From the NCBI GenBank assembly GCA_900772445.1, contig CAAHEL010000034.1:1-20976 (forward strand): 20,976 nt of DNA. Direction: 5' to 3'. The stretch is from Bacilli bacterium (lineage in GTDB: Bacteria; Bacillota_I; Bacilli_A; RF39; UBA660). Every line of letters starts with the position of its first letter. Position 1 is the first letter of the stretch. Both the position numbers and the translations under genes were made by a program. Below, one piece after another: positions 7,224-13,350 of this stretch. The notes beneath the pieces were generated by a model. The model worked only from the letters and a program-made list of their open reading frames with translations, had not been told where the DNA came from and searched no databases.

Positions 7224-8023
7224 CAGGTATTCAGAGAGTTATTAAATGGTTTGGAATAGCGTTAGGTATATTTTTATCTATATTAATTATTTCTTCGATA
7301 TTTGGGTTAATATATGTTGTTTCTGGTTTTACTGGATTAACTAATAGTTCTTTAGATGATAATTATAGTTATAGGTATGATAAGTTTGTATTAAATTTAG
7401 ATATTGATTTATCTTATAGTAATTTGTCTATATTAACTGGTGAAGTGTTTTATATTGAAACTAATGATAAAGATATACATTTTATAGAAAAAGATAATAA
7501 GTTAAAGATATCTGATTCTAGTCGTGATTTGTTTTCTCTGAAAAAAGATAGTAAAGTAGTGATTTATTTACCTAATGATTATAAATTTGATAATGTATTT
7601 ATATCTAGTGGTGCAGGTAGGGTGCATATTGATAGCATTAATCTGGATTATTTTGATTTGGAACTTGGTGCTGGTGAATTTGTGGTAGATAATATTATTG
7701 TTAAGGAAATGGATACGGAAACTGGAGCGGGTAGTTTTAGAATTAATAATGGTATTATTGGTAAACTTGATTTTGATATGGGTGTTGGTAGTGTTTTTAT
7801 TACTTCGAAAATAGTTAATTATGGAAAGATAGAAGCAGGTGTTGGTAGTTTAGGTTTAAATTTAATTGGTACTAGGGAAGATTATAATTTAGATATTAGT
7901 AAGGGATTAGGTAATATTTATGTTGATAATACTCAAATAAGTGATAGTGATAAGGTTGGTAATGGAGATAGTAAGATAGATATTGATGGTGGTATTGGTA
8001 AGATAGAGGTTAATTTTAAATAA
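7220..8023 (+). CDS. LiaG-like DUF4097 beta-repeat membrane-anchored protein
   Basis: A 267-residue protein with an N-terminal membrane anchor (about 9-37), then an extended beta-strand repeat region of the DUF4097/putative adhesin kind found in LiaG. A glycine turn recurs about every 20 residues: GAG, GAG, GAG, GVG, GVG, GLG, GIG, each followed by a short strand. This suggests a beta-solenoid. The chain should lie outside the membrane or at its face. The start is GTG 7220, coupled to the preceding stop by a 4-bp overlap. The next ATG is far inside the repeats, so the GTG is well supported. LiaG-like proteins are part of envelope-stress loci but their biochemical role is unknown. Confidence 0.85.
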   Translation: MTGIQRVIKWFGIALGIFLSILIISSIFGLIYVVSGFTGLTNSSLDDNYSYRYDKFVLNLDIDLSYSNLSILTGEVFYIETNDKDIHFIEKDNKLKISDSSRDLFSLKKDSKVVIYLPNDYKFDNVFISSGAGRVHIDSINLDYFDLELGAGEFVVDNIIVKEMDTETGAGSFRINNGIIGKLDFDMGVGSVFITSKIVNYGKIEAGVGSLGLNLIGTREDYNLDISKGLGNIYVDNTQISDSDKVGNGDSKIDIDGGIGKIEVNFK

Positions 8024-8056
8024 TAAGAATCACTTCGTTTTGAAATGATTCTTATT
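8022..8056. terminator. bidirectional terminator between the liaG-like and xre genes
   Basis: AATAAGAATCA (8022-8032) is a perfect inverted repeat of 8046-8056, with TTC/GAA able to extend the stem inside around GTTTT. It lies between convergent genes and overlaps both stop codons. The A/T flanks serve as U-tracts in each direction. Confidence 0.8.
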
Positions 8057-8291
8057 CTATGTCTTTGAAGAAATTTTGTAATGGTATATTTAGTTTCTTT
8101 GATATCATATAAATGAATTCGATACTGAATGTTTGGTAACTGTTATTTTCAATGTTAGCAATAGTTCCTTCGTTATATCCAATTAGGTCTGCTAATTGTT
8201 GTTGAGTTAATCCTTTTTCTTTTCTAATTTTTCTTAAATTTTTTCCAACTGCTACATATACGTATTTTGGATCGTCTTTTCTAATTATCAT
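8052..8291 (-). CDS. XRE-family helix-turn-helix regulator
   Basis: A 79-residue protein that is little more than a Cro/CI-type HTH domain. Helices 2 and 3 are LTQQQLADLIGYNEGTIANIE (about 28-48), followed by helix 4 and 5 (FSIEFIYMISKKLNI). There is no sensor or oligomerisation domain. The ATG at 8291 has GGTGAG upstream. It is divergent from a tiny membrane protein gene, and the 105 bp between them hold a perfect palindrome, so it most likely controls both genes. Such small XRE proteins are common in phages, conjugative elements and toxin-antitoxin loci, but also as chromosomal regulators. Which applies here is unclear. Confidence 0.9.
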   Translation of the reverse strand: MIIRKDDPKYVYVAVGKNLRKIRKEKGLTQQQLADLIGYNEGTIANIENNSYQTFSIEFIYMISKKLNIPLQNFFKDIE

Positions 8292-8302
8292 ATTCTCACC
8301 AA

Positions 8303-8353
8303 GTACATTATCTTATGAAATGTTATAAAATGTACTACATTTAATATATGTAC
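8303..8353. promoter_or_regulatory. candidate XRE operator between divergent genes
   Basis: AAATGTACTACATTT (8328-8342) is a perfect 15-bp palindrome centred on C8335. Related half-sites flank it: GTACAT at 8303-8308 and ATGTAC at 8348-8353. The cluster lies between the divergent xre start (8291) and the -10 box at 8371, ideal for a repressor acting in both directions. That the XRE protein binds here is inference. Confidence 0.6.
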
Positions 8354-8367
8354 TTTTTTGATATTTA

Positions 8368-8376
8368 TGTTAAAAT
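8368..8376 (+). promoter_or_regulatory. extended -10 promoter of the small membrane protein
   Basis: TG (8369-8370) directly precedes TAAAAT (8371-8376) with the last G one base off the ideal extended position. Transcription should start near 8383, just before GGAGGTG (8383-8389). The half-site ATGTAC at 8348-8353 falls exactly where the -35 box would be. Confidence 0.45.
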
Positions 8377-8395
8377 ATAGATGGAGGTGTAAAAT

Positions 8396-8605
8396 ATGAG
8401 AAGAAAATTTCTTATTTTATCTGTTACTGGGATTATTTTAATTGTTATTTTGACTTTTCTTTTTGTTGATACTCCTTTTTATCAATTCAGTTTAACTGTT
8501 ATTTCTTTAGATGAGAGACCTTTATATTTTTATTTAATTATATGTGGTGGAATACTATATTTATTAATTTTATGGTGCTTGATTAATAAAAATAAAAACG
8601 ACTAG
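8396..8605 (+). CDS. small membrane protein, two predicted helices
   Basis: A 69-residue membrane protein with helices at about 5-24 and 43-63, short charged ends and a loop between (SLDERPLY). I do not recognise the family. ATG 8396 follows GGAGGTG by 6 bp, a strong ribosome site. It is divergent from the xre gene and shares its regulatory region. The TAG stop (8603-8605) lies in the loop of the terminator hairpin, an unusually tight gene end. It could be a host-membrane toxin, an immunity-type protein or a simple envelope protein; nothing in the sequence decides this. Confidence 0.7.
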   Translation: MRRKFLILSVTGIILIVILTFLFVDTPFYQFSLTVISLDERPLYFYLIICGGILYLLILWCLINKNKND

Positions 8606-8618
8606 TGTCGTTTTTATT
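8591..8618. terminator. bidirectional terminator, perfect 12-bp stem
   Basis: AATAAAAACGAC (8591-8602) and GTCGTTTTTATT (8607-8618) pair perfectly around TAGT. The stem lies between two convergent genes and works in both directions. Most of the last codons and the stop of the 69-residue protein lie inside it. Confidence 0.85.
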
Positions 8619-8624
8619 TAACTT

Positions 8625-9026
8625 TTATTTTCTTTTTTCGCTATTTACTTCTTCTTGCCATTTCTTATCTTCTTCTTCTTGTTTCTTTCTTGCTTCGTCG
8701 ATTCTTTCTTTTGTTACATTCATACATTTTTTATATTCTGTGGCAAATTCTATTCCAGCATTAGACATTAGGTTAGTAAGTAGTGTTACTATTGTTGGAA
8801 TAAAAAAGATTGCTATTGCTAATATTAGTCTTTTAACTATTATTCTGTTATTATCTTTCACATTTTTGTCATTATTACCATTTAAGATAGTTTTGACTAA
8901 ATCTATTGTTATAAATAATATTAAACCAATTGGTATAATTATAAATACTACGTTAAGTATTTTTTCTATAAAATATATTACACTTAAGACATCTGGATTT
9001 TCGCAACCACTTAATAATAGATACAT
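8625..9026 (-). CDS. type IV secretion pilin-like (TrbC/VirB2-type) membrane protein
   Basis: A 133-residue protein with two hydrophobic helices (about 22-46 and 62-86) joined by a short polar, Lys-rich loop, then a charged helical tail (TKERIDEARKKQEEEDKKW). The spacing and the second-helix pattern (VKRLILAIAIFFIPTIVTLL) resemble the pilin-like conjugal transfer proteins of Firmicutes and Mollicutes (Mbov_0395/PF18895-type). In a T4SS these form the pilus or channel subunit. No other transfer gene is in the window, so it may be a stray or a domesticated copy. The start is ATG 9026, with GAGGTG 6 bp upstream; the in-frame GTG at 9035 is part of that site. A very good promoter precedes it. Confidence 0.6.
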   Translation of the reverse strand: MYLLLSGCENPDVLSVIYFIEKILNVVFIIIPIGLILFITIDLVKTILNGNNDKNVKDNNRIIVKRLILAIAIFFIPTIVTLLTNLMSNAGIEFATEYKKCMNVTKERIDEARKKQEEEDKKWQEEVNSEKRK

Positions 9027-9048
9027 AGTTGTCACCTCACTTAAGATA

Positions 9049-9077
9049 ATTATATATTAATTTTTCTTTTTTTGCAA
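9049..9077 (-). promoter_or_regulatory. promoter of the pilin-like gene
   Basis: On the minus strand TTGCAA (9077-9072), 17 bp, then TATAAT (9054-9049). It matches the sigma-A consensus closely, so the pilin-like gene should be expressed. Confidence 0.75.
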
Positions 9078-9083
9078 TTGCTA

Positions 9084-9111
9084 TTTACAAATTTTGGTTT
9101 AATGTTATAAT
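9084..9111 (+). promoter_or_regulatory. distal promoter of ackA
   Basis: TTTACA (9084-9089), 16 bp, TATAAT (9106-9111) with extended TG at 9103-9104. It lies about 60 bp upstream of the second ackA promoter, and back to back with the pilin-like gene's promoter. Confidence 0.55.
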
Positions 9112-9148
9112 ACTTTAGCAAGTTTTTGTATAAAAATATAAAAAAATC

Positions 9149-9178
9149 TTGTACTTTAAAAATAAGTTTTGGTATAAT
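9149..9178 (+). promoter_or_regulatory. proximal promoter of ackA
   Basis: TTGTAC (9149-9154), 18 bp, TATAAT (9173-9178) with an extended TG (9170-9171). Transcription should start near 9185, just before GAGGAAGTG. Confidence 0.75.
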
Positions 9179-9199
9179 ATATGAAGAGGAAGTGATATA

Positions 9200-10378
9200 A
9201 TGAAAATATTGTCAGTTAATGCAGGAAGTTCATCATTGAAATTTACTGCATATGAAATGCCTGAAGAAGATAATTTAATTTCTGGTGTTTTTGAAAGAAT
9301 TGGAATGAACGATAGTTTTTATACTATTAAATTTAATGGGGAAAAGATTAAGAAGGAAGTGGAATTACCAGACCATAAGAGAGCATTTGAAATTTTAATG
9401 GAAGAATTAAAAGATAATGGTGTTGTTAAGTCTTATGATGAAATTAAGGGTATAGGACACAGAGTTGCTCAAGGTGGTAGTTATTTTGATAAGACTGTTA
9501 TTATTGATGAAGAAGTTATTAGTCAAATAGAAGAGTTATCTGCGATTGCTCCACTTCATAATCCACCAGCAATTACTGGTATTAGAGCCGCTCAAGAAGT
9601 TGTTCCTAAGGCAGTTATGACTGCAGTTTTTGATACTGCATTTCATCAAACTATGGAAGAAGATGCTTATTTGTATGCTTTACCTTATGAATGGAGTGAA
9701 GAATATAAGATTAGAAAGTATGGCTTTCACGGAACAAGTCATAAATATGTTGCATCAAGAATGAATGAAATACTTGGTAGATATAATACTAAGTTAATTA
9801 CTTGTCATATTGGTAATGGTGCTTCAATTTCTGCGATTGAAGAAGGTAAATGTGTTGATACTTCGATGGGTCTTACTCCAAATGCTGGATTAATTATGGG
9901 TACTCGTTGTGGTGATATTGATGCTTCAATTGTTCCTTATATGATGGGTAAATTAAAACTTAGTGCTAAGCAAATGGATGAAATTCTTAATAAGAAGAGC
10001 GGTTTACTTGGTATAAGTGGTGAAAGTAGTGACTCTAGAGATATTGAAGATGGTATTAATAGAGGTAATGAAAGATGTATTTTAGCACAAAAAATGTATG
10101 TAAGAAGAATTATTGATTATATTGCTAAGTATTATGTATTACTTGGTGGTTGTGATGCAATTGTATTTACTGCAGGTGTTGGTGAAAATTCTATACATAC
10201 TAGAAGAGAAGTATTAGATGGTTTAAGTGTACTTGGAATTGAAATTGATGAAGAAGCAAATAATATTCGTGGTGAAGAAAGACTTATTACTACTCCTGAA
10301 TCAAAGATTCCTTGTTATGTAATTCCTACTAATGAAGAAGTAATGATTGCTAGGGATACTTACGATTTGTCAAAATAG
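9200..10378 (+). CDS. ackA: acetate kinase
   Basis: This cytosolic enzyme interconverts acetyl phosphate and ADP with acetate and ATP, giving substrate-level ATP in fermenters. The 392-residue length is normal. Hallmarks are present: Asn7 in VNAGSSSLKF, Arg88 in GHRVAQGG, His120 in LHNPPAI, Asp145 in FDTAFHQ, His177 in KYGFHGTSHKYV, the nucleotide loop GNGASI (205-210), Arg236 in MGTRCGDID and Glu in TNEEVMIARD near the end. The ATG at 9200 has AGAGGAAG upstream. Phosphotransacetylase is not beside it. Codons include more CAA, CCA and GCA than in the low-expressed neighbours, fitting a highly expressed enzyme. It is 14 bp from nrnA and probably co-transcribed with it. Confidence 0.98.
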   Translation: MKILSVNAGSSSLKFTAYEMPEEDNLISGVFERIGMNDSFYTIKFNGEKIKKEVELPDHKRAFEILMEELKDNGVVKSYDEIKGIGHRVAQGGSYFDKTVIIDEEVISQIEELSAIAPLHNPPAITGIRAAQEVVPKAVMTAVFDTAFHQTMEEDAYLYALPYEWSEEYKIRKYGFHGTSHKYVASRMNEILGRYNTKLITCHIGNGASISAIEEGKCVDTSMGLTPNAGLIMGTRCGDIDASIVPYMMGKLKLSAKQMDEILNKKSGLLGISGESSDSRDIEDGINRGNERCILAQKMYVRRIIDYIAKYYVLLGGCDAIVFTAGVGENSIHTRREVLDGLSVLGIEIDEEANNIRGEERLITTPESKIPCYVIPTNEEVMIARDTYDLSK

Positions 10379-10392
10379 AAAAGAGTGATTAG

Positions 10393-11340
10393 ATGTTAGA
10401 TTTGTATAAACAAATAAAAAAAGAGATTAAGAGGTATAAAGATATTGTTATTGTTAGACATATTGGAGCGGATCCTGATGCTTTGGGTAGTCAGTTTGCC
10501 TTAAAGGAACTTATTAAATTAAATTTTAATGATAAAAATGTTTATGTTCTTGGTAATGCTACTTCTAGGTTTAAATATATGGGTAGTTTAGATAAAGATG
10601 AATCTCTTGATTATAGTAAATGTTTACTTATTGTTTTAGATACTCCAGATGTTAAGAGAATAGACATTAATGCTGATATTAGTAAATTTGCTAGTATAGT
10701 TAAGATCGATCATCATCCATTTGTGGAAAAATATGCTAATATTGAATTGTATGATGAAAATGCTTCTAGCACTAGTCAACTTATTTTAGAGTTTATACTT
10801 GCTAACAAATTAAAAATTAATGATATGATTGCTAGGTATTTATATACAGGTATTGTATCTGATACTGATAGGTTTTTACACGATTATACTAGTAAGAGGA
10901 CTTTTGAACTTGTTAATTATCTTTTAAGTAATTCAAATATTAAATTTACTGAGTTATATGAGCCTTTGTATATGAGACCTTTGGAAGAAGTAAGATTTCA
11001 GGGATATATTTATCAAAATATGACTGTTACTGATAATGGTCTTGCTTATATTAAGATTACTGATGAATTAATGAAGGAATATAAGGTTGATTCAGCAAGT
11101 GCTGGTAATATGATTAATGATCTTAAATATATAGATAAGATAAAGATTTGGGTATTTTTTAGTGAAGATACTAAGAGTAATTTGATAAGGGCAAATATTA
11201 GATCAAGAGGACCTTATATTAATGAAGTTGCTACTATATATGGTGGTGGGGGACATAAGTATGCTTCTGGTGCTAGACTTACTAGTTGGAAACAGGTTGA
11301 TAATTTAATTGAGGACTTAGATAAGTTACTTGTGATGTAA
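10393..11340 (+). CDS. nrnA: DHH phosphoesterase, bifunctional oligoribonuclease/pAp phosphatase
   Basis: NrnA-type enzyme that degrades very short RNAs (2-5 nt) to mononucleotides and dephosphorylates 3'-phosphoadenosine 5'-phosphate. The 315-residue protein has the DHH domain: VRHIGADPDALGSQ (His23, Asp27, Asp29), Asp83 in IVLDTPD, IDHHP (105-109) and Asp157 in TGIVSDTDRF. The DHHA1 domain ends with the RNA-binding GGGGHKYASGA (about 284-294). Length and order are those of Bacillus NrnA, as opposed to the longer GdpP, which has membrane helices. ATG 10393 has AGAGTGA upstream. The gene follows ackA closely and ends in a terminator. Confidence 0.95.
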   Translation: MLDLYKQIKKEIKRYKDIVIVRHIGADPDALGSQFALKELIKLNFNDKNVYVLGNATSRFKYMGSLDKDESLDYSKCLLIVLDTPDVKRIDINADISKFASIVKIDHHPFVEKYANIELYDENASSTSQLILEFILANKLKINDMIARYLYTGIVSDTDRFLHDYTSKRTFELVNYLLSNSNIKFTELYEPLYMRPLEEVRFQGYIYQNMTVTDNGLAYIKITDELMKEYKVDSASAGNMINDLKYIDKIKIWVFFSEDTKSNLIRANIRSRGPYINEVATIYGGGGHKYASGARLTSWKQVDNLIEDLDKLLVM

Positions 11341-11346
11341 ATTTTA

Positions 11347-11375
11347 AAAAAATAGGATATATTATTCTATTTTTT
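11347..11375 (+). terminator. terminator of the ackA-nrnA operon
   Basis: Bases 11347-11359 and 11363-11375 form a 13-bp stem with one G-T pair around a TAT loop. The 3' arm itself supplies a six-T run (11370-11375). It ends 10 bp before the next promoter. Confidence 0.75.
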
Positions 11376-11384
11376 CTTTATATT

Positions 11385-11393
11385 TGGTATAAT
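11385..11393 (+). promoter_or_regulatory. extended -10 promoter
   Basis: TGGTATAAT with TATAAT at 11388-11393, the same core as the ackA proximal promoter. It drives the sulfotransferase-like gene at 11413, whose AGGTG lies at 11402-11406. Confidence 0.65.
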
Positions 11394-11412
11394 AAATATC
11401 TAGGTGTGTAGT

Positions 11413-12534
11413 ATGAATAGAATTAAATTAGTATTATTGGTTTTTGTGTTTATTTGTATATTTTGTATTATTGGAATATTTTTTATTCAGGGTGATAAGG
11501 AAATTGATGATAAAGTTAGTGTTTTAGATAGTCAATATGTATTTGATGAGATGATTAATGCTTATGGATATTCAGTTGATAATCCTAATATTATTGTTGA
11601 TCCATATAATTCTAATTATAATAGTGCTTTAATTATGTTTGAAACTGACGATTATGTTAGTATTAGGGTAAATATTAATAATGAGTATATATATGATAGT
11701 GTTAATAGTAGGATTCATTATATTGGGGTATATAATTTATATGATGGGGATAATAGTGTTATTTTATCTGGTAATGGTATATATAAGGTTATTAATATTA
11801 AGATTAATTCTTCTTCGGATAAGTTAGTGGTTAATGATATGATAGTTCTTAATAATAATCATTTTATTATTCCTACGTATGAGTATTTATCTAATGGTAG
11901 TTATACTGGGTTTAGGGAAATTGATATTTTTGGTAAGATTTATTATGAATATATATTGGAGAATGGTTATAATGGTAAGTTATGTGAGATAGATAGTGAT
12001 AAGTTTGCTATTTTTAGTGATAAATTATATATAATTGATAGGCAGAATGGTAATGTTATTAATAGTTTTGAAATTGAAGATAAGAATTGGGTAGATATGT
12101 TTTATTATGATAATAAGATAATATTATCTAATGGTGTAGAATCTATGTATGTTTTGGAAGATGGTAGTGTTGGCTCTTATGAGAGAAATGTTAGTAGTAA
12201 TGTTTTTCTTGGAGATGTTAATTATAAAAAGATTAGTGGTGTAAGATTTTATAATAAGAAGTTTACTAGTAGTGTTAAAGATAATATTTATTTATTAAGT
12301 TATAAGAAATTATCTAAAGATGTTAAGTTTGATATTTCCAAGGAATTTAATAGATTAGTTGTTTCTGTTGATGATTCTTCTTATTTGATATTAGATAAGT
12401 TATTTGATAGAAAAGTGTATGAATTAAATAAGGGAATTAATTATATTTATACTGGTGAACTTAATGGGAAATACTCTATCTATTTAAAAGTTAATGATAA
12501 TATATATAAGACTAATAAGTTTATTAATTATTAG
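11413..12534 (+). CDS. membrane-anchored protein resembling the N-terminal part of aryl-sulfate sulfotransferases
   Basis: A 373-residue protein with an N-terminal anchor (about 5-26, no lipobox) and the rest outside the membrane. Residues about 57-120 recall the ASST N-terminal beta domain: NPNIIVDPYNSNYNSALIMF, then RIHYIGVYNLYDGDNSVIL. The following part (HFIIPTYEYLSNGSY, EIDIFGKIYYEY, DRQNGNVINSFEI) reads like blades of a propeller. Complete ASSTs are about 570-600 residues and carry several catalytic His; here only two or so His are left and the chain stops early. So it is likely non-catalytic, a binding or structural relative. ATG 11413 follows AGGTG; a GTG at 11404 overlaps that site. 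Similarity is by eye and unproven. Confidence 0.6.
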   Translation: MNRIKLVLLVFVFICIFCIIGIFFIQGDKEIDDKVSVLDSQYVFDEMINAYGYSVDNPNIIVDPYNSNYNSALIMFETDDYVSIRVNINNEYIYDSVNSRIHYIGVYNLYDGDNSVILSGNGIYKVINIKINSSSDKLVVNDMIVLNNNHFIIPTYEYLSNGSYTGFREIDIFGKIYYEYILENGYNGKLCEIDSDKFAIFSDKLYIIDRQNGNVINSFEIEDKNWVDMFYYDNKIILSNGVESMYVLEDGSVGSYERNVSSNVFLGDVNYKKISGVRFYNKKFTSSVKDNIYLLSYKKLSKDVKFDISKEFNRLVVSVDDSSYLILDKLFDRKVYELNKGINYIYTGELNGKYSIYLKVNDNIYKTNKFINY

Positions 12535-12589
12535 TTTTTTTCTTTAATTATTTTGTTCTTTGTGTTATTATTAAGATGAAGATGGTGAT

Positions 12590-13273
12590 ATGATGGGATA
12601 TTTAAAGAAATTATTTAATAGTTTTAAGTCTGCATTTTTATATGTTATTTTATCTTATGGGGTTATTTTTGTTAGTTTTATATTTTATTATTTATTTGGT
12701 AGGGCTGATATTAAGAATTTTTTAGTTAGTTATGCTAGTTATGTTTTGGTTATTTTTAATTTAATTTATGTTTATGTTCTTTTTAAGAAATATGATATTA
12801 AATTGGAAAAATGTAATAATTTACTTGTTTATGTTATGTTAGGGATATCTATATCTTGTATTTTTAATATGTTAACTATTGGTTTTAAATCTAATGATGT
12901 AGTAAGTGTTAATGTTTGTTTTTTGATTTTTTCTAGCGTTATTGTGGGTCCTTTGGTTGAGGAGGTAGTATTTAGGTATATTGTTACTAATAGAGTTTTG
13001 AAATTTAATAATAAGTTTTTTACGGTATTGATATCTAGTTTATTTTTTGCTTTAATGCATAATGGCTTAATTAATTTTATTTATGCTTTTATTTTAGGTA
13101 TTGTTCTTAATGTTATTTATTTAAGGGATAAGAAGTTAATTAATTTAATTATTATTCATAGTAGTGCTAATATGATTAGTATATTTTTGAGTGGTTATAA
13201 TGAATATATATTAGTAATTAGTGTTTTAATGTTATTAGAGTGCATATTTATTTTAAATAGGAAATACTTGTAA
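12590..13273 (+). CDS. CPBP-family intramembrane metalloprotease
   Basis: A 227-residue multi-spanning protein of the CPBP (CAAX protease and bacteriocin-processing, Abi) family. The three conserved motifs are in place: EEVVFR (124-129), FALMH (153-157) and HSSAN (190-194). Their Glu and His residues form the metal-dependent active site in the membrane. Bacterial members have roles in peptide processing, bacteriocin immunity and unknown functions. No peptide or bacteriocin gene is adjacent, so the substrate is unknown. Two ATGs, 12590 and 12593, are possible and differ by one residue; GATGGTG is the ribosome site. An extended -10-like TGTTATTAT (12563-12571) may provide its own promoter. Confidence 0.9.
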   Translation: MMGYLKKLFNSFKSAFLYVILSYGVIFVSFIFYYLFGRADIKNFLVSYASYVLVIFNLIYVYVLFKKYDIKLEKCNNLLVYVMLGISISCIFNMLTIGFKSNDVVSVNVCFLIFSSVIVGPLVEEVVFRYIVTNRVLKFNNKFFTVLISSLFFALMHNGLINFIYAFILGIVLNVIYLRDKKLINLIIIHSSANMISIFLSGYNEYILVISVLMLLECIFILNRKYL

Positions 13274-13283
13274 AATTATAATT

Positions 13284-13313
13284 AGGTAAGTTTAATTTAT
13301 TTACTTTAGTTTT
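13284..13313 (+). terminator. weak terminator after the CPBP gene
   Basis: Bases 13284-13291 and 13299-13306 form an 8-bp stem including two G-T pairs, followed by TAGTTTT. It overlaps the -35 region of the dnaB promoter. Confidence 0.4.
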
Positions 13314-13328
13314 ATTATATTGTATAAT
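13300..13328 (+). promoter_or_regulatory. promoter of the dnaB-dnaI-dnaE operon
   Basis: TTTACT (13300-13305), 17 bp, TATAAT (13323-13328). The transcription start near 13335 leaves a short leader with AAGGATGGGG. The five genes after it have gaps of 15 bp or less, and the first terminator is at 19310. Confidence 0.6.
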
Positions 13329-13350
13329 TATATAAAAGGATGGGGATGTT

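Noticed and set aside
8605..9060. 151-codon open frame on the plus strand
   Set aside because: It is antisense to the pilin-like gene, begins in the terminator and has Ser/Phe/Ile-rich composition typical of a shadow of an AT-rich coding strand.
9119..9152. CAAG...CTTG hairpin in the ackA leader region
   Set aside because: The stem is mostly A-T with a mismatch and overlaps the -35 box of the proximal promoter; such pairing is expected by chance in this composition.
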